23,082 nt of DNA from an uncultured Acetatifactor sp. (GTDB taxonomy: Bacteria > Bacillota > Clostridia > Lachnospirales > Lachnospiraceae), in assembly GCA_910585665.1 (NCBI GenBank), contig CAJUFI010000061.1, positions 1 through 23,082 of the forward strand, given 5' to 3'. The translations under genes were made by a program, and so were the position numbers. Positions 8,061 through 14,771 of this stretch are shown one piece after another. The notes under the pieces are model-generated. The model saw nothing but the letters and a program-made list of their open reading frames with translations, was not told the origin of the DNA and did no database searches. Numbering within the stretch: position 1 is the stretch's first letter; each line of letters opens with the position of its first letter.

Positions 8061-8915
8061 TCAATCGGACGGGGAATACTCCCCGGCCCTGAACCCCGTG
8101 AACAGAAGATAGTCCCCAAGCTGCTGCGCTTTCGTTCCCAGCCCTCTCTCCATGCGCTCCACCGTCTCCGGCAGCGCGTCGCCCGGGAGCAGAATGCAGT
8201 CGATTCCGAAGTCCAGCACGCTCTCCACCACCGCGTCCAGGCCTCCCAGATGCTCCGCCTCCTGGGCCTCTCCCAGCGCCTCCATCCAGCGGTACAAAAA
8301 CTGCCTTCTCTCGTCATAGGCATCGTAAGCGTACGCGCCCAGGGATTCGTCCCACATATTTCTTCCATAGAGAAGGCGGCATCCGGCATCCGTTTCTCTG
8401 GCATACTCCAGAATCTCCCGCGGCGCCCAAAGGTAGACTCCGGCGCTGCCCAGCCTCTCAGAAAGCTCCTCCATCACCAGGCAGGCCTCTTCCCGCTCCG
8501 CTTTCTCTCTGTCCCTGTCCCAGACCTCCCTGCCCAGGCTCCCGCAGGACAATACCGCGCAAAGCACCAGCAGCGCCACCGGCAATCCCCTTTTCCACTG
8601 CTTGCCGTCAAAATCCTTCCAATATTCCGACAGGAACACTGTGATGCCGTATGCCGTCGCCGCGGTCACGGGCACCAGGCTCCAGATCCACACATAATCA
8701 TAGGCTGCCGTCTGGTACAACATGGGCAGAATGGCCGTCACCGGCAGGATACAGCAGACTGCCGCCGCGGAAGCATAGGCCAGGAAGGCAAGGTTCTCCC
8801 TCCCTTTTCTGCCGAACCACAAAAACAGCAGGCCGGCCAGCAGCGCCGCCGCCAGTTTCCCGTCAGCCGTATATTCCGCCCAGCCCAGGCTGGCCCGATG
8901 AAGAAGCTGCGTCAT
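8061..8915 (-). CDS. Membrane protein, C-terminal part of a DUF6077-like pair
   Basis: A 284-residue protein whose ATG overlaps the stop of the upstream gene as ATGA. The first about 125 residues hold four hydrophobic helices (near 20-35, 42-63, 75-95, 110-124). The rest (about 125-284) looks like an extracytoplasmic or soluble domain with AGVYLWAPREILEYARETDAGCRLLYGRNMWD-type sequence and a well-formed alpha/beta ending. It reads as the continuation of the preceding membrane protein rather than a stand-alone enzyme. Together the two would make about 590 residues, the size I associate with DUF6077-type membrane proteins of Firmicutes glycan clusters. Function is unknown. No own ribosome binding site is needed if translation is coupled or a -1 frameshift occurs at the G6 tract 8922-8927. 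Confidence 0.75.
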   Translation of the reverse strand: MTQLLHRASLGWAEYTADGKLAAALLAGLLFLWFGRKGRENLAFLAYASAAAVCCILPVTAILPMLYQTAAYDYVWIWSLVPVTAATAYGITVFLSEYWKDFDGKQWKRGLPVALLVLCAVLSCGSLGREVWDRDREKAEREEACLVMEELSERLGSAGVYLWAPREILEYARETDAGCRLLYGRNMWDESLGAYAYDAYDERRQFLYRWMEALGEAQEAEHLGGLDAVVESVLDFGIDCILLPGDALPETVERMERGLGTKAQQLGDYLLFTGFRAGEYSPSD

Positions 8916-9835
8916 CCCGCTCCCCCCTTCCCCCGGCTGGCTGCCGCCCTTTTCCCGCAGCACAGCTGTGCCAAACCCATGCCCGCCCCCAGGGCCGCGC
9001 ATGCGCCCAGGCCATAGAGCGTCCATGCCATGCAGGCTTCCGCCAGGACGCACAGGACGATGCCCGGCCATTTTTTCCGGAGGCACAGGGACAGGAGCCA
9101 GGGCAGGAGCACCACATTGCGGATGACAGCGCCCTGCCACCCGCTGCACAGCGCCCCGAAGCCGTCCATGCCATAGCCGTAGGCCCCGGTCCACAGCAGG
9201 ACTGCCACCGCCAGCAGAAAGCAGGCCCGCTTCCCTGGATCCTCCGGGAACAGGGCTTTCCCCAGCGCGCCGTAAGCCACATAGCAGCTAAGCAGGACCG
9301 CCGCCGGCACGATTGTCCAGACCACCGTCTCCGGGCGCAGTCCTGTCAGCCTGCACAGGCTTCCGTACAAAGTGGGCAGGCACAGAATCTTTCGGCGCAG
9401 GGGCATGCCCTCCAGATAAGGCATCCCTGTCATGGGATTCACCTGCCAGACCGCGTCCGCAGCCAGGAAGCTCCCCACCGTCTCCACGGTCATGTCCCCC
9501 TGCCGATACATAGTATCCCCACCGCAGATAAAAATAAGCTGTGATGCCGCAACTGCCAGGAACATCCCGCGCAGAAGGGTCACCGCCCTGTCCCTCTGCC
9601 CTGCCGCGGGGCTCCCGCCGCGGCGGGCCGTGCCGGACTTCGCCGCGGCGCGTCTCCTCACCAGCAGAAAGCCCGCCCCGAAAACAAACGCCGCCCCTGT
9701 GAGCCCTCCCAGAATCTTGGAGCACCGGGCAAATGAAAGCCCCAGGAACAGAGCCGCCAGATGAACCGCTTCCGCCATGCCTATTATGATGATCTCCCCT
9801 GTCAGCAGGAAATCCCCGAAAGAAATTTTTCTCAC
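8912..9835 (-). CDS. Membrane protein, N-terminal part of a DUF6077-like pair
   Basis: A 307-residue polytopic membrane protein. The chosen start is a GTG at 9835 with GGAGG five bases upstream; an in-frame ATG at 9847 and TTG at 9901 have no such site. Hydrophobic helices lie near residues 12-35, 40-60, 86-104, 172-195, 203-220, 238-252 and 258-290. The loop GGDTMYRQGDMTVETVGSF, the NPMTGMPY segment and SGWQGAVIRN recall DUF6077-type proteins; this assignment is from memory and tentative. It is the first gene after the operon promoter. The stop follows a G6 run and overlaps the next start. A role in glycan export, polymerisation or lipid-linked sugar handling is possible but not shown. Confidence 0.75.
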   Translation of the reverse strand: MRKISFGDFLLTGEIIIIGMAEAVHLAALFLGLSFARCSKILGGLTGAAFVFGAGFLLVRRRAAAKSGTARRGGSPAAGQRDRAVTLLRGMFLAVAASQLIFICGGDTMYRQGDMTVETVGSFLAADAVWQVNPMTGMPYLEGMPLRRKILCLPTLYGSLCRLTGLRPETVVWTIVPAAVLLSCYVAYGALGKALFPEDPGKRACFLLAVAVLLWTGAYGYGMDGFGALCSGWQGAVIRNVVLLPWLLSLCLRKKWPGIVLCVLAEACMAWTLYGLGACAALGAGMGLAQLCCGKRAAASRGKGGAG

Positions 9836-9857
9836 GCCAACCTCCATCCGCCCGCAG

Positions 9858-9940
9858 CGAGCCCGTCCCGGCAGCGTCCGAAAAAAGCTCCCCCGGGACA
9901 AAGATTCCTCCGAAACCGTGGCTCGTGTTCTTCGTGAACA
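9858..9940 (-). promoter_or_regulatory. Structured leader and palindrome of the polysaccharide operon
   Basis: Just after the predicted start lies TGTTC-TTCGT-GAACA (9926-9940), an inverted repeat that could be an operator or a 5' end hairpin. Further in, two nested stems can form: GGCTCG (9920-9925) with CGAGCC (9858-9863), and CCGGGAC (9893-9899) with GTCCCGG (9865-9871), the latter with a T6 run in its loop on the minus strand. No known leader class is recognised. Confidence 0.35.
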
Positions 9941-9945
9941 AAGTC

Positions 9946-9974
9946 ATTTTAGCACAATTATCCGAGTAAGTCTA
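9946..9974 (-). promoter_or_regulatory. Promoter of the polysaccharide operon
   Basis: On the minus strand TAGACT (9974-9969, four of six) is followed after 17 bases by TAAAAT (9951-9946, five of six) with an extended -10 TGC directly before it. The start would be near 9939, about 105 bases before the GTG at 9835. The 14-mer TTGTGCTAAAATGA is shared with the promoter of the lipoprotein gene at 11693-11706. Confidence 0.6.
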
Positions 9975-10003
9975 CAAAAGCAGCCGGATTTTCATCCGGC
10001 TGC
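9974..10003 (-). terminator. Intrinsic terminator after the Spo0A-domain gene
   Basis: A perfect 10-bp stem (9980-9989 with 9994-10003) and a four-base loop, followed on the minus strand by TTTTGT. It lies 55 bases after the stop of the Spo0A-domain gene and immediately before the polysaccharide operon promoter, so it separates the two transcripts. Confidence 0.75.
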
Positions 10004-10058
10004 CCTTCATTCCCGCAGTAAAAAGCAAATCTATCTTCTGTTGTGTTTCCCAGCAGAA

Positions 10059-10436
10059 CTACATAGCCTTGATATCAAGCCTGACCTTATCAGCGATACG
10101 GGCTATGTATTCGCTGTTGGTCGGTCTGGTTCTGCCTGACAATGCGGAATACCCAAACATTTTTTCAAAAGTGTCTACATTTCCTCTGCTCCACGATACT
10201 TCAATGGCATTCCGGATAGCGCGCTCCACCTTCTGGTCTGTCGTCCTGAATCTCCTGGCAATCGTAGGGTACAACAGCTTCGTCACGCTAGTCACCACTT
10301 CCATGTCCCTACCGGACAGCAATATGGCATCCCTCAGATAATGATATCCTTTCAAATGTGCCGGCACTCCAACGTCTAACATGATTTCAGTTATATATTT
10401 CTCTAGTTCACAATCTTTTACCGCAGTAATCTCCAT
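10059..10436 (-). CDS. Stand-alone Spo0A C-terminal DNA-binding domain protein
   Basis: A 125-residue protein that matches the effector domain of the sporulation regulator Spo0A over its whole length. Visible family segments are DVGVPAHLKGYHYLRDAI (21-38), KLLYPTIARRF (53-63), the recognition helix region TTDQKVERAIRNAIEVSWSRGN (65-86) and RPTNSEYIARIADKVRL (104-120). The phosphoryl-accepting receiver domain of full Spo0A, about 125 residues, is absent, and the ATG at 10436 has its own GGGGG seven bases upstream, so this is not a truncated frame. It would bind DNA at 0A-box-like sites without phosphorelay control. Its terminator abuts the polysaccharide operon promoter, which makes that operon an obvious candidate target. 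The true spo0A is presumably elsewhere. Confidence 0.9.
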   Translation of the reverse strand: MEITAVKDCELEKYITEIMLDVGVPAHLKGYHYLRDAILLSGRDMEVVTSVTKLLYPTIARRFRTTDQKVERAIRNAIEVSWSRGNVDTFEKMFGYSALSGRTRPTNSEYIARIADKVRLDIKAM

Positions 10437-10490
10437 ATGAATTCCCCCTTCTTATGTTGACTGCCGCTTTTTAACTACGAGAACATATAA

Positions 10491-10518
10491 ATTCTACCAT
10501 ACATGTCCGGATTGTGGA
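10491..10518 (-). promoter_or_regulatory. Candidate promoter of the Spo0A-domain gene
   Basis: On the minus strand TCCACA (10518-10513, four of six) is followed after 16 bases by TAGAAT (10496-10491, five of six). The start near 10484 gives a leader of about 48 bases. The 183-bp spacer 10437-10619 is clearly AT-richer than the genes; no clear terminator for the upstream glycosyltransferase is seen in it. Confidence 0.45.
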
Positions 10519-10619
10519 AGCTTTTACGGCGCTAAGATCTTGTTAAGACTTTCTGTCGTCACTGTGTCCATGCATCATTTTATCCAAAAACCGCCGCAAA
10601 ATAAACGCAGAGCCGCCTC

Positions 10620-11549
10620 TCAGAACTTCTCCCGGACCAGGTAAATAGGCCGCCTCTTCACCTCCATATACGTCTTGGCGAGATACTGCCCCAGTATGCC
10701 TGTGCAGAAGAACTGTACCCCGCTGGTCATCAGGATGATGCACACCAGCGAAGGCCACCCGGACACCGGATCCCCGAACAGCAGCTTCCGTACTATGATG
10801 AAGACAATCATCAGAAACGCCACCACACAGAAGAACACGCCCATCACCGAGGCCAGCATCAGCGGGACCGTGGAGAAGGCGGCAATGCCGTCCAAGGAGT
10901 ACAGGAACAGCTTCCAGAAGCTCCACTTGCTCTCCCCTTTGGCCCGCTCCACATTCTCGAACTCCAGCCACTTCGTGCGGAATCCCACCCAGCCGAAGAT
11001 CCCCTTGGAGAACCGATTGTATTCCGGCATGGACAGGATCGCGTCCACCATCTGCCTCGTCATCAGGCGATAATCCCTGGCGCCGTCCATGATCTCCGTC
11101 CTGGAAATCTTCTTCATCAGGCGATAGAACATCCTGGCAAAAAGGCTCCTGACCGGCGGCTCCCCTTTCCTGGAGACCCTTCTGGTGGCCACGGAATCAT
11201 ATCCCTCCTCCAGCCAGGAAAACATCTCCGGCAGCAGGGACGGCGGATCCTGCAGATCCACATCCATCACCACCACATAATCGCCGCCCGCATGCTCCAG
11301 CCCGGCGTACATGGCCGCTTCCTTCCCGAAGTTCCTGGAAAGAGACAACAGATGCACCCTCCCGTCCTCTTCCCGCAGCCTCCTCACCGCCGCAACCGTC
11401 CCGTCCCCGGAACCGTCGTCCACATACAGCAGCTCCAGCTCCACCCCTCTCTCCGCGAAAAAATCCTGATTCTCCATAAGTTCCCGGTAAAAGAGGGGCA
11501 CATTCTCCTCCTCATTGTAACAGGGCACGATCACAGTCAAACAGCTCAT
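10620..11549 (-). CDS. GT2 glycosyltransferase, DPM1/GtrB-like (polyprenyl-phosphate sugar synthase)
   Basis: A 309-residue enzyme of the type that moves a hexose from a nucleotide sugar to polyprenyl phosphate, making a membrane donor for glycan modification. The catalytic domain has LTVIVPCYNEEENV at residues 4-17, DDGSGDGT at 44-51, SRNFGKEAAMYAGLEHA, and DVDLQDPP at 96-103. Two C-terminal membrane helices lie near 230-255 and 265-290, the usual GtrB/YkcC layout, and the end KRRPIYLVREKF is typical. The ATG at 11549 begins the conserved domain with AGGA upstream. It has its own promoter and is separate from the polysaccharide operon but may supply it. A dedicated flippase or acceptor transferase is not in the window. 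Confidence 0.92.
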   Translation of the reverse strand: MSCLTVIVPCYNEEENVPLFYRELMENQDFFAERGVELELLYVDDGSGDGTVAAVRRLREEDGRVHLLSLSRNFGKEAAMYAGLEHAGGDYVVVMDVDLQDPPSLLPEMFSWLEEGYDSVATRRVSRKGEPPVRSLFARMFYRLMKKISRTEIMDGARDYRLMTRQMVDAILSMPEYNRFSKGIFGWVGFRTKWLEFENVERAKGESKWSFWKLFLYSLDGIAAFSTVPLMLASVMGVFFCVVAFLMIVFIIVRKLLFGDPVSGWPSLVCIILMTSGVQFFCTGILGQYLAKTYMEVKRRPIYLVREKF

Positions 11550-11586
11550 GTTCTTCCTGACTCCTTCTATGCTACATCTTGCTTCC

Positions 11587-11615
11587 AGTATACCGTCTTT
11601 TCCGGCAATCCGCAA
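11587..11615 (-). promoter_or_regulatory. Promoter of the GtrB-like gene
   Basis: On the minus strand TTGCGG (11615-11610, three of six) precedes, by exactly 17 bases, TATACT (11592-11587, five of six). The start near 11579 leaves a leader of about 30 bases. A consensus TTGACA is also present further upstream (complement of 11666-11671) but has no good -10 partner. Confidence 0.5.
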
Positions 11616-11675
11616 GCCGGAAGCCGTCCCGCGACTATTAATATTTCTTAAAATTCTTAATTTTCTGTCAATTAG

Positions 11676-11704
11676 ATGACTGTTATCATTTTTTGTGCTA
11701 AAAT
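11676..11704 (+). promoter_or_regulatory. Promoter of the DUF3048 lipoprotein gene
   Basis: ATGACT (11676-11681, four of six) is spaced by 17 bases from TAAAAT (11699-11704) with an extended -10 TGC. The start near 11711 leaves a short leader; AGGAG at 11743-11747 serves the ATG at 11757. This divergent spacer is AT-rich. Confidence 0.65.
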
Positions 11705-11756
11705 GAAAGGTAATAATTTACAGAGGAAAGTTGTTTTACGATAGGAGAATCCATTT

Positions 11757-12911
11757 ATGAAAAGAATGAAGACCCTCATTCTGCTCTTCGCCGTCCTTCT
11801 GGCCCTGGCGGCCTGCGGACAGGAGGAAGATCCCCAGAATCCAACCATATCAGAGCCCGATTCCACCTGGAACCCCGACACGCCGACGCCGCAGCCTGGC
11901 CTGGCGGAGCCCGCTCCACCCGGCGTCGTCATTGAGGACGACTCCCAGCCCCCCAGGGAGGGCATGGTGCGCAGCCGCCTGACCAATGAATGGGTGGACG
12001 CGGATGTGGCCGCCACCCGTCCCATCGCGGTGACGGTTCCCAACGAAGTCAGCGCCATCCCCCACTACAACCTCTCAAAGGCCTCCGTGGTCTATGAGGC
12101 GAACGTGGAAGGGCGCATGTCCAGGATGATGGCAATCTATGAAGGCTGGGAGGATCTGGAGAAAATCGGCAATGTCAGGAGCCTTCGGACTTATTTCATC
12201 TACTGGGCTTTTGAGTGGGATGCCTTCATCGTGCATCTGGGAGGCCCCTACTTCATCAACGAGCTGATTTCCGAGCCCACCACACAGAATATCGATGGCC
12301 TTCTGGACTCTGATGCCAGCGCCTTCTTCCGCTCTTCGGATCGTCCCGCCCCCCACAATGCCTATGCGTCAGGTCCGGGCCTGGCGGACATCGCCTACCG
12401 GAAAGGCTATCCATTGGGCTATCGGGACCTGATCGATACGGACCATTTTAAGTTCGCCACCAAGCTGAACCCCAATACTCTGAGCCAGTACGACAGCGAA
12501 GCCAAAAACGCCGCCTATATCGACATGTCGGGCTGCTATCCTCTGACCAGGTGCTATTTCGAATACAACGAGGAGGACGGCCTCTACTACCGCTCCCAGC
12601 ACCTGTCCGGCAGCACGGACGGCCCCCATGTGGACGCGGCCACCGGCGAACAGCTGACCTTCAAGAACATCCTGGTGCAATATATCAAATACGAGGAACT
12701 GGGCGAGGGCTACCTGGCTTTCCAGTGCCATGACACCACCAGGGACGGCTGGTACTTCACCAACGGAAAGGGCATCCATGTGCGCTGGGAGAAGACCAGC
12801 GATTACGGGGCCACCCGATACTACGATGATTACGGCAATGAAATCACGGTGAATACCGGGAAGACCATGATCTGCGTCGTGGAGGAGGGCGACAACTTCA
12901 CCTTCCGATGA
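11757..12911 (+). CDS. DUF3048 / YerB-like lipoprotein
   Basis: A 384-residue exported lipoprotein and the only plus-strand gene of the window. The signal peptide ends in a lipobox, LALAAC, with Cys20 as the lipidated residue. A Pro, Asp and Glu-rich linker follows to about residue 75. The body carries the DUF3048 pattern: RPIAVTVPN, NLSKASVVYEANVEGRMSRMMAIYE, IGNVRSLRTYFIYWAFEWDAFIVHLGG, then a C-terminal part ending with VNTGKTMICVVEEGDNF. Family members (YerB in Bacillus) are envelope proteins without a firmly established activity. It has its own promoter and terminator and is divergent from the GtrB-like gene, so it is a single-gene unit. The start is fixed by AGGAG upstream and the signal peptide. 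Confidence 0.92.
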   Translation: MKRMKTLILLFAVLLALAACGQEEDPQNPTISEPDSTWNPDTPTPQPGLAEPAPPGVVIEDDSQPPREGMVRSRLTNEWVDADVAATRPIAVTVPNEVSAIPHYNLSKASVVYEANVEGRMSRMMAIYEGWEDLEKIGNVRSLRTYFIYWAFEWDAFIVHLGGPYFINELISEPTTQNIDGLLDSDASAFFRSSDRPAPHNAYASGPGLADIAYRKGYPLGYRDLIDTDHFKFATKLNPNTLSQYDSEAKNAAYIDMSGCYPLTRCYFEYNEEDGLYYRSQHLSGSTDGPHVDAATGEQLTFKNILVQYIKYEELGEGYLAFQCHDTTRDGWYFTNGKGIHVRWEKTSDYGATRYYDDYGNEITVNTGKTMICVVEEGDNFTFR

Positions 12912-12926
12912 CTCCGGCCTATGCAA

Positions 12927-12957
12927 GACAGGCTGCCTCCCGGCAGCCTGTCTTTTT
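12927..12957 (+). terminator. Intrinsic terminator of the lipoprotein gene
   Basis: A perfect 11-bp stem, GACAGGCTGCC (12927-12937) with its complement (12942-12952), a four-base loop and then TTTTT. The convergent HPr gene ends at 12976; on the minus strand the stem is followed only by TTGC, so it may act weakly in that direction. Confidence 0.9.
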
Positions 12958-12975
12958 CGTAGCTTTTCTCTTTTC

Positions 12976-13239
12976 CTATTCGCCCAATCCGCTCTCCACA
13001 GCCTGCACCAGCGTGCTCAGGGCCTCCTGCTCATCTTCCCCCTCACAGAAGAGCTCAATCTCATCCCCGCTTTTGACGCAGGCGCCCAATACGCTCAATA
13101 CGCTCTTCGCGTTCGCCGTGTTTTCCCGGAACTGAAAGGTAATCAGCGATTTGAACTGCATTGCTTCCTTGCACAAAATGCCCGCTGGTCTCAGATGCAA
13201 GCCAGTAGGGTTCTTGATTACTACTTTCTGACTTACCAT
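12976..13239 (-). CDS. ptsH: HPr family phosphocarrier protein
   Basis: An 87-residue cytoplasmic phosphocarrier. In the PTS it takes phosphate from enzyme I on His15 and passes it to sugar-specific EIIA proteins. His15 is in TGLHLRPAG, and Ser46, the HPr kinase site in Firmicutes, is in AKSVLSV, both at their canonical positions. The region after Ser46 (SVLGACVKSGDEIEL) is less like classical HPr, so a regulatory Crh- or paralogue-type role is possible. The ATG at 13239 has GGAGGG seven bases upstream; the in-frame extension into the hairpin element is not coding. It follows glmM on the same strand with the element between them. Confidence 0.92.
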   Translation of the reverse strand: MVSQKVVIKNPTGLHLRPAGILCKEAMQFKSLITFQFRENTANAKSVLSVLGACVKSGDEIELFCEGEDEQEALSTLVQAVESGLGE

Positions 13240-13303
13240 TTTGTTTCCCTCCAATCTACTCTCCCCGTAAAATAATGCTTCCTTCTCTTTTTCTTCCCGG
13301 AAT

Positions 13304-13406
13304 AAGGAAGTGTCTACAAATAACTGCTGCAAGTTTATGGCAATTTTTATTGTATTTCCGGGCTTTTGCCTGAAGCAATTGCAGCAGTTATTTTCCGACA
13401 ATTCCT
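13304..13406. mobile_element. MITE-like hairpin element, copy 2
   Basis: The same 103-bp element as 1584-1686 in opposite orientation. Terminal repeats are conserved, and the one changed stem pair (A-T in copy 1, C-G in copy 2) is compensatory, so pairing is kept. It sits 12 bases after the glmM stop and about 65 bases before the HPr start. Confidence 0.75.
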
Positions 13407-13418
13407 AAGTCCCAAATC

Positions 13419-14768
13419 TTAAAACATGACATCCTGTATCAGATTGGCCAGCTTCTCCGCCTCCCGCTGGATCACCTGCCGATCCTTGCCCTCTATCATG
13501 ACCCGCACCAGCGGCTCCGTCCCGGAAGGCCTGATCAGCACTCTGCCCTCTCCGGCGAACGTCTCCTCCAGCTTTCGGATGGCCTCCGCAATCACAGGAT
13601 ATTCCATGTATTTTTCCTTCTTGTGGTTGGCCACCTGGGCATTGACCAAAGCCTGGGGCAGCACTTCCATGATGCCGGCCAGCTCCGAAAGGCTCCTGCC
13701 TGTGTCCACCATGACCTGCAGCAGATGCAGCGCGCTGAGCAGGCCGTCGCCTGTGGTATTCTCATCCAGGAAGATGATATGCCCCGACTGCTCTCCCCCC
13801 AAGCTCGCGCCGATTTCCTTCATGCGCTCCAGCACATAGCGGTCGCCCACCTTCGTCTGCTCTATGGCAATCCCTTCCTTCTCCCCCATCAGGAAAAATC
13901 CCAGGTTGCTCATGACCGTGGCAACGATGGTGTCCTTCTTCAGCTTCCCCTGGTTGCGCATATAGTTTCCGACGATTGCCATGATCTGGTCGCCGTCCAC
14001 AATCTCTCCGTTCTCGTCCACCGCCAGCAGCCGGTCCGCGTCCCCATCGAAAGCCAGGCCCACCTGGGCTTTCTCATATACCACCCTGGCCTGCAGTTCT
14101 GCCATATGGGTGGATCCGCAGTTGGAATTGATATTCGTGCCGTCAGGGCTGTTGTGAATCGCCACTACGCTGGCCCCCAGTTCTTTCAGGGCCTCGATGG
14201 AAGTGTAGTAAGCCGCGCCCTCCGCGCAGTCCACCACAATCTTCGTCCCCTCCAGATTCATCGGGACCGCCTGAATCGCATGGTTTATGTACTCCTCCCT
14301 GGCATCCGTGCGGTACTTCACTTTCCCCACGGCAGTGCCCGTAGGGAAATTCACGCCCTGCATATTGTTCTTCATCAGCAGCTCGATTTCATCCTCCAGC
14401 TCATCGGGCAGCTTGTAGCCGTTCCCGTCGAAGAACTTGATGCCGTTGAACTCCACCGGATTGTGGGAGGCGGAAATCACCACTCCCGCGTCCACCTTGT
14501 ATTTCTGTGTCAGATATGCCACCGCCGGAGTGGGAAGGACTCCCACATACACACAGTTGGCGCCTACGGAACAGGCTCCCGCCATCAGGGCATTGGCCAA
14601 CATGTCGCCGGAAATGCGCGTATCGCAGCCCACCATGATCGTCGGTTTATGCTCCTTCTGCCTTGTCAGCACATACGCCCCTGCCTGGCCTAACTGCATG
14701 GCCATCCACGGGGTAAGCTCCTCATTGGCAATCCCTCTTACTCCATCCGTTCCAAATAATCTAGCCAT
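13419..14768 (-). CDS. glmM: Phosphoglucosamine mutase
   Basis: A 449-residue enzyme converting glucosamine-6-phosphate to glucosamine-1-phosphate, a step toward UDP-GlcNAc for peptidoglycan. All four signature sites are present: the catalytic phosphoserine Ser101 in ISASHNP, the magnesium loop DGDADR at 241-246, the sugar loop GGEQSGH at 324-330 and the phosphate loop RPSGTEP at 413-419. The N-terminus MARLFGTDGVRG is canonical and the length is normal. The start is three bases after the cdaR stop, so the genes are coupled. In Firmicutes GlmM binds CdaA and modulates c-di-AMP synthesis, which fits this order. Confidence 0.98.
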   Translation of the reverse strand: MARLFGTDGVRGIANEELTPWMAMQLGQAGAYVLTRQKEHKPTIMVGCDTRISGDMLANALMAGACSVGANCVYVGVLPTPAVAYLTQKYKVDAGVVISASHNPVEFNGIKFFDGNGYKLPDELEDEIELLMKNNMQGVNFPTGTAVGKVKYRTDAREEYINHAIQAVPMNLEGTKIVVDCAEGAAYYTSIEALKELGASVVAIHNSPDGTNINSNCGSTHMAELQARVVYEKAQVGLAFDGDADRLLAVDENGEIVDGDQIMAIVGNYMRNQGKLKKDTIVATVMSNLGFFLMGEKEGIAIEQTKVGDRYVLERMKEIGASLGGEQSGHIIFLDENTTGDGLLSALHLLQVMVDTGRSLSELAGIMEVLPQALVNAQVANHKKEKYMEYPVIAEAIRKLEETFAGEGRVLIRPSGTEPLVRVMIEGKDRQVIQREAEKLANLIQDVMF

Positions 14769-14771
14769 CCT

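Noticed and set aside
7925..8404. N-terminal extension of the GT2 gene at 7166-7924
   Set aside because: The extension overlaps the preceding membrane protein gene, and the conserved GT2 start with a ribosome binding site is at 7924.
10059..10436. Truncated pseudogene of spo0A
   Set aside because: The frame has its own ribosome binding site, promoter-like sequence and terminator, and the domain is complete with no remains of a receiver domain upstream.
13240..13401. 54-residue extension of the HPr protein
   Set aside because: It runs into the hairpin element. The canonical HPr start with GGAGGG is at 13239 and places His15 and Ser46 correctly.
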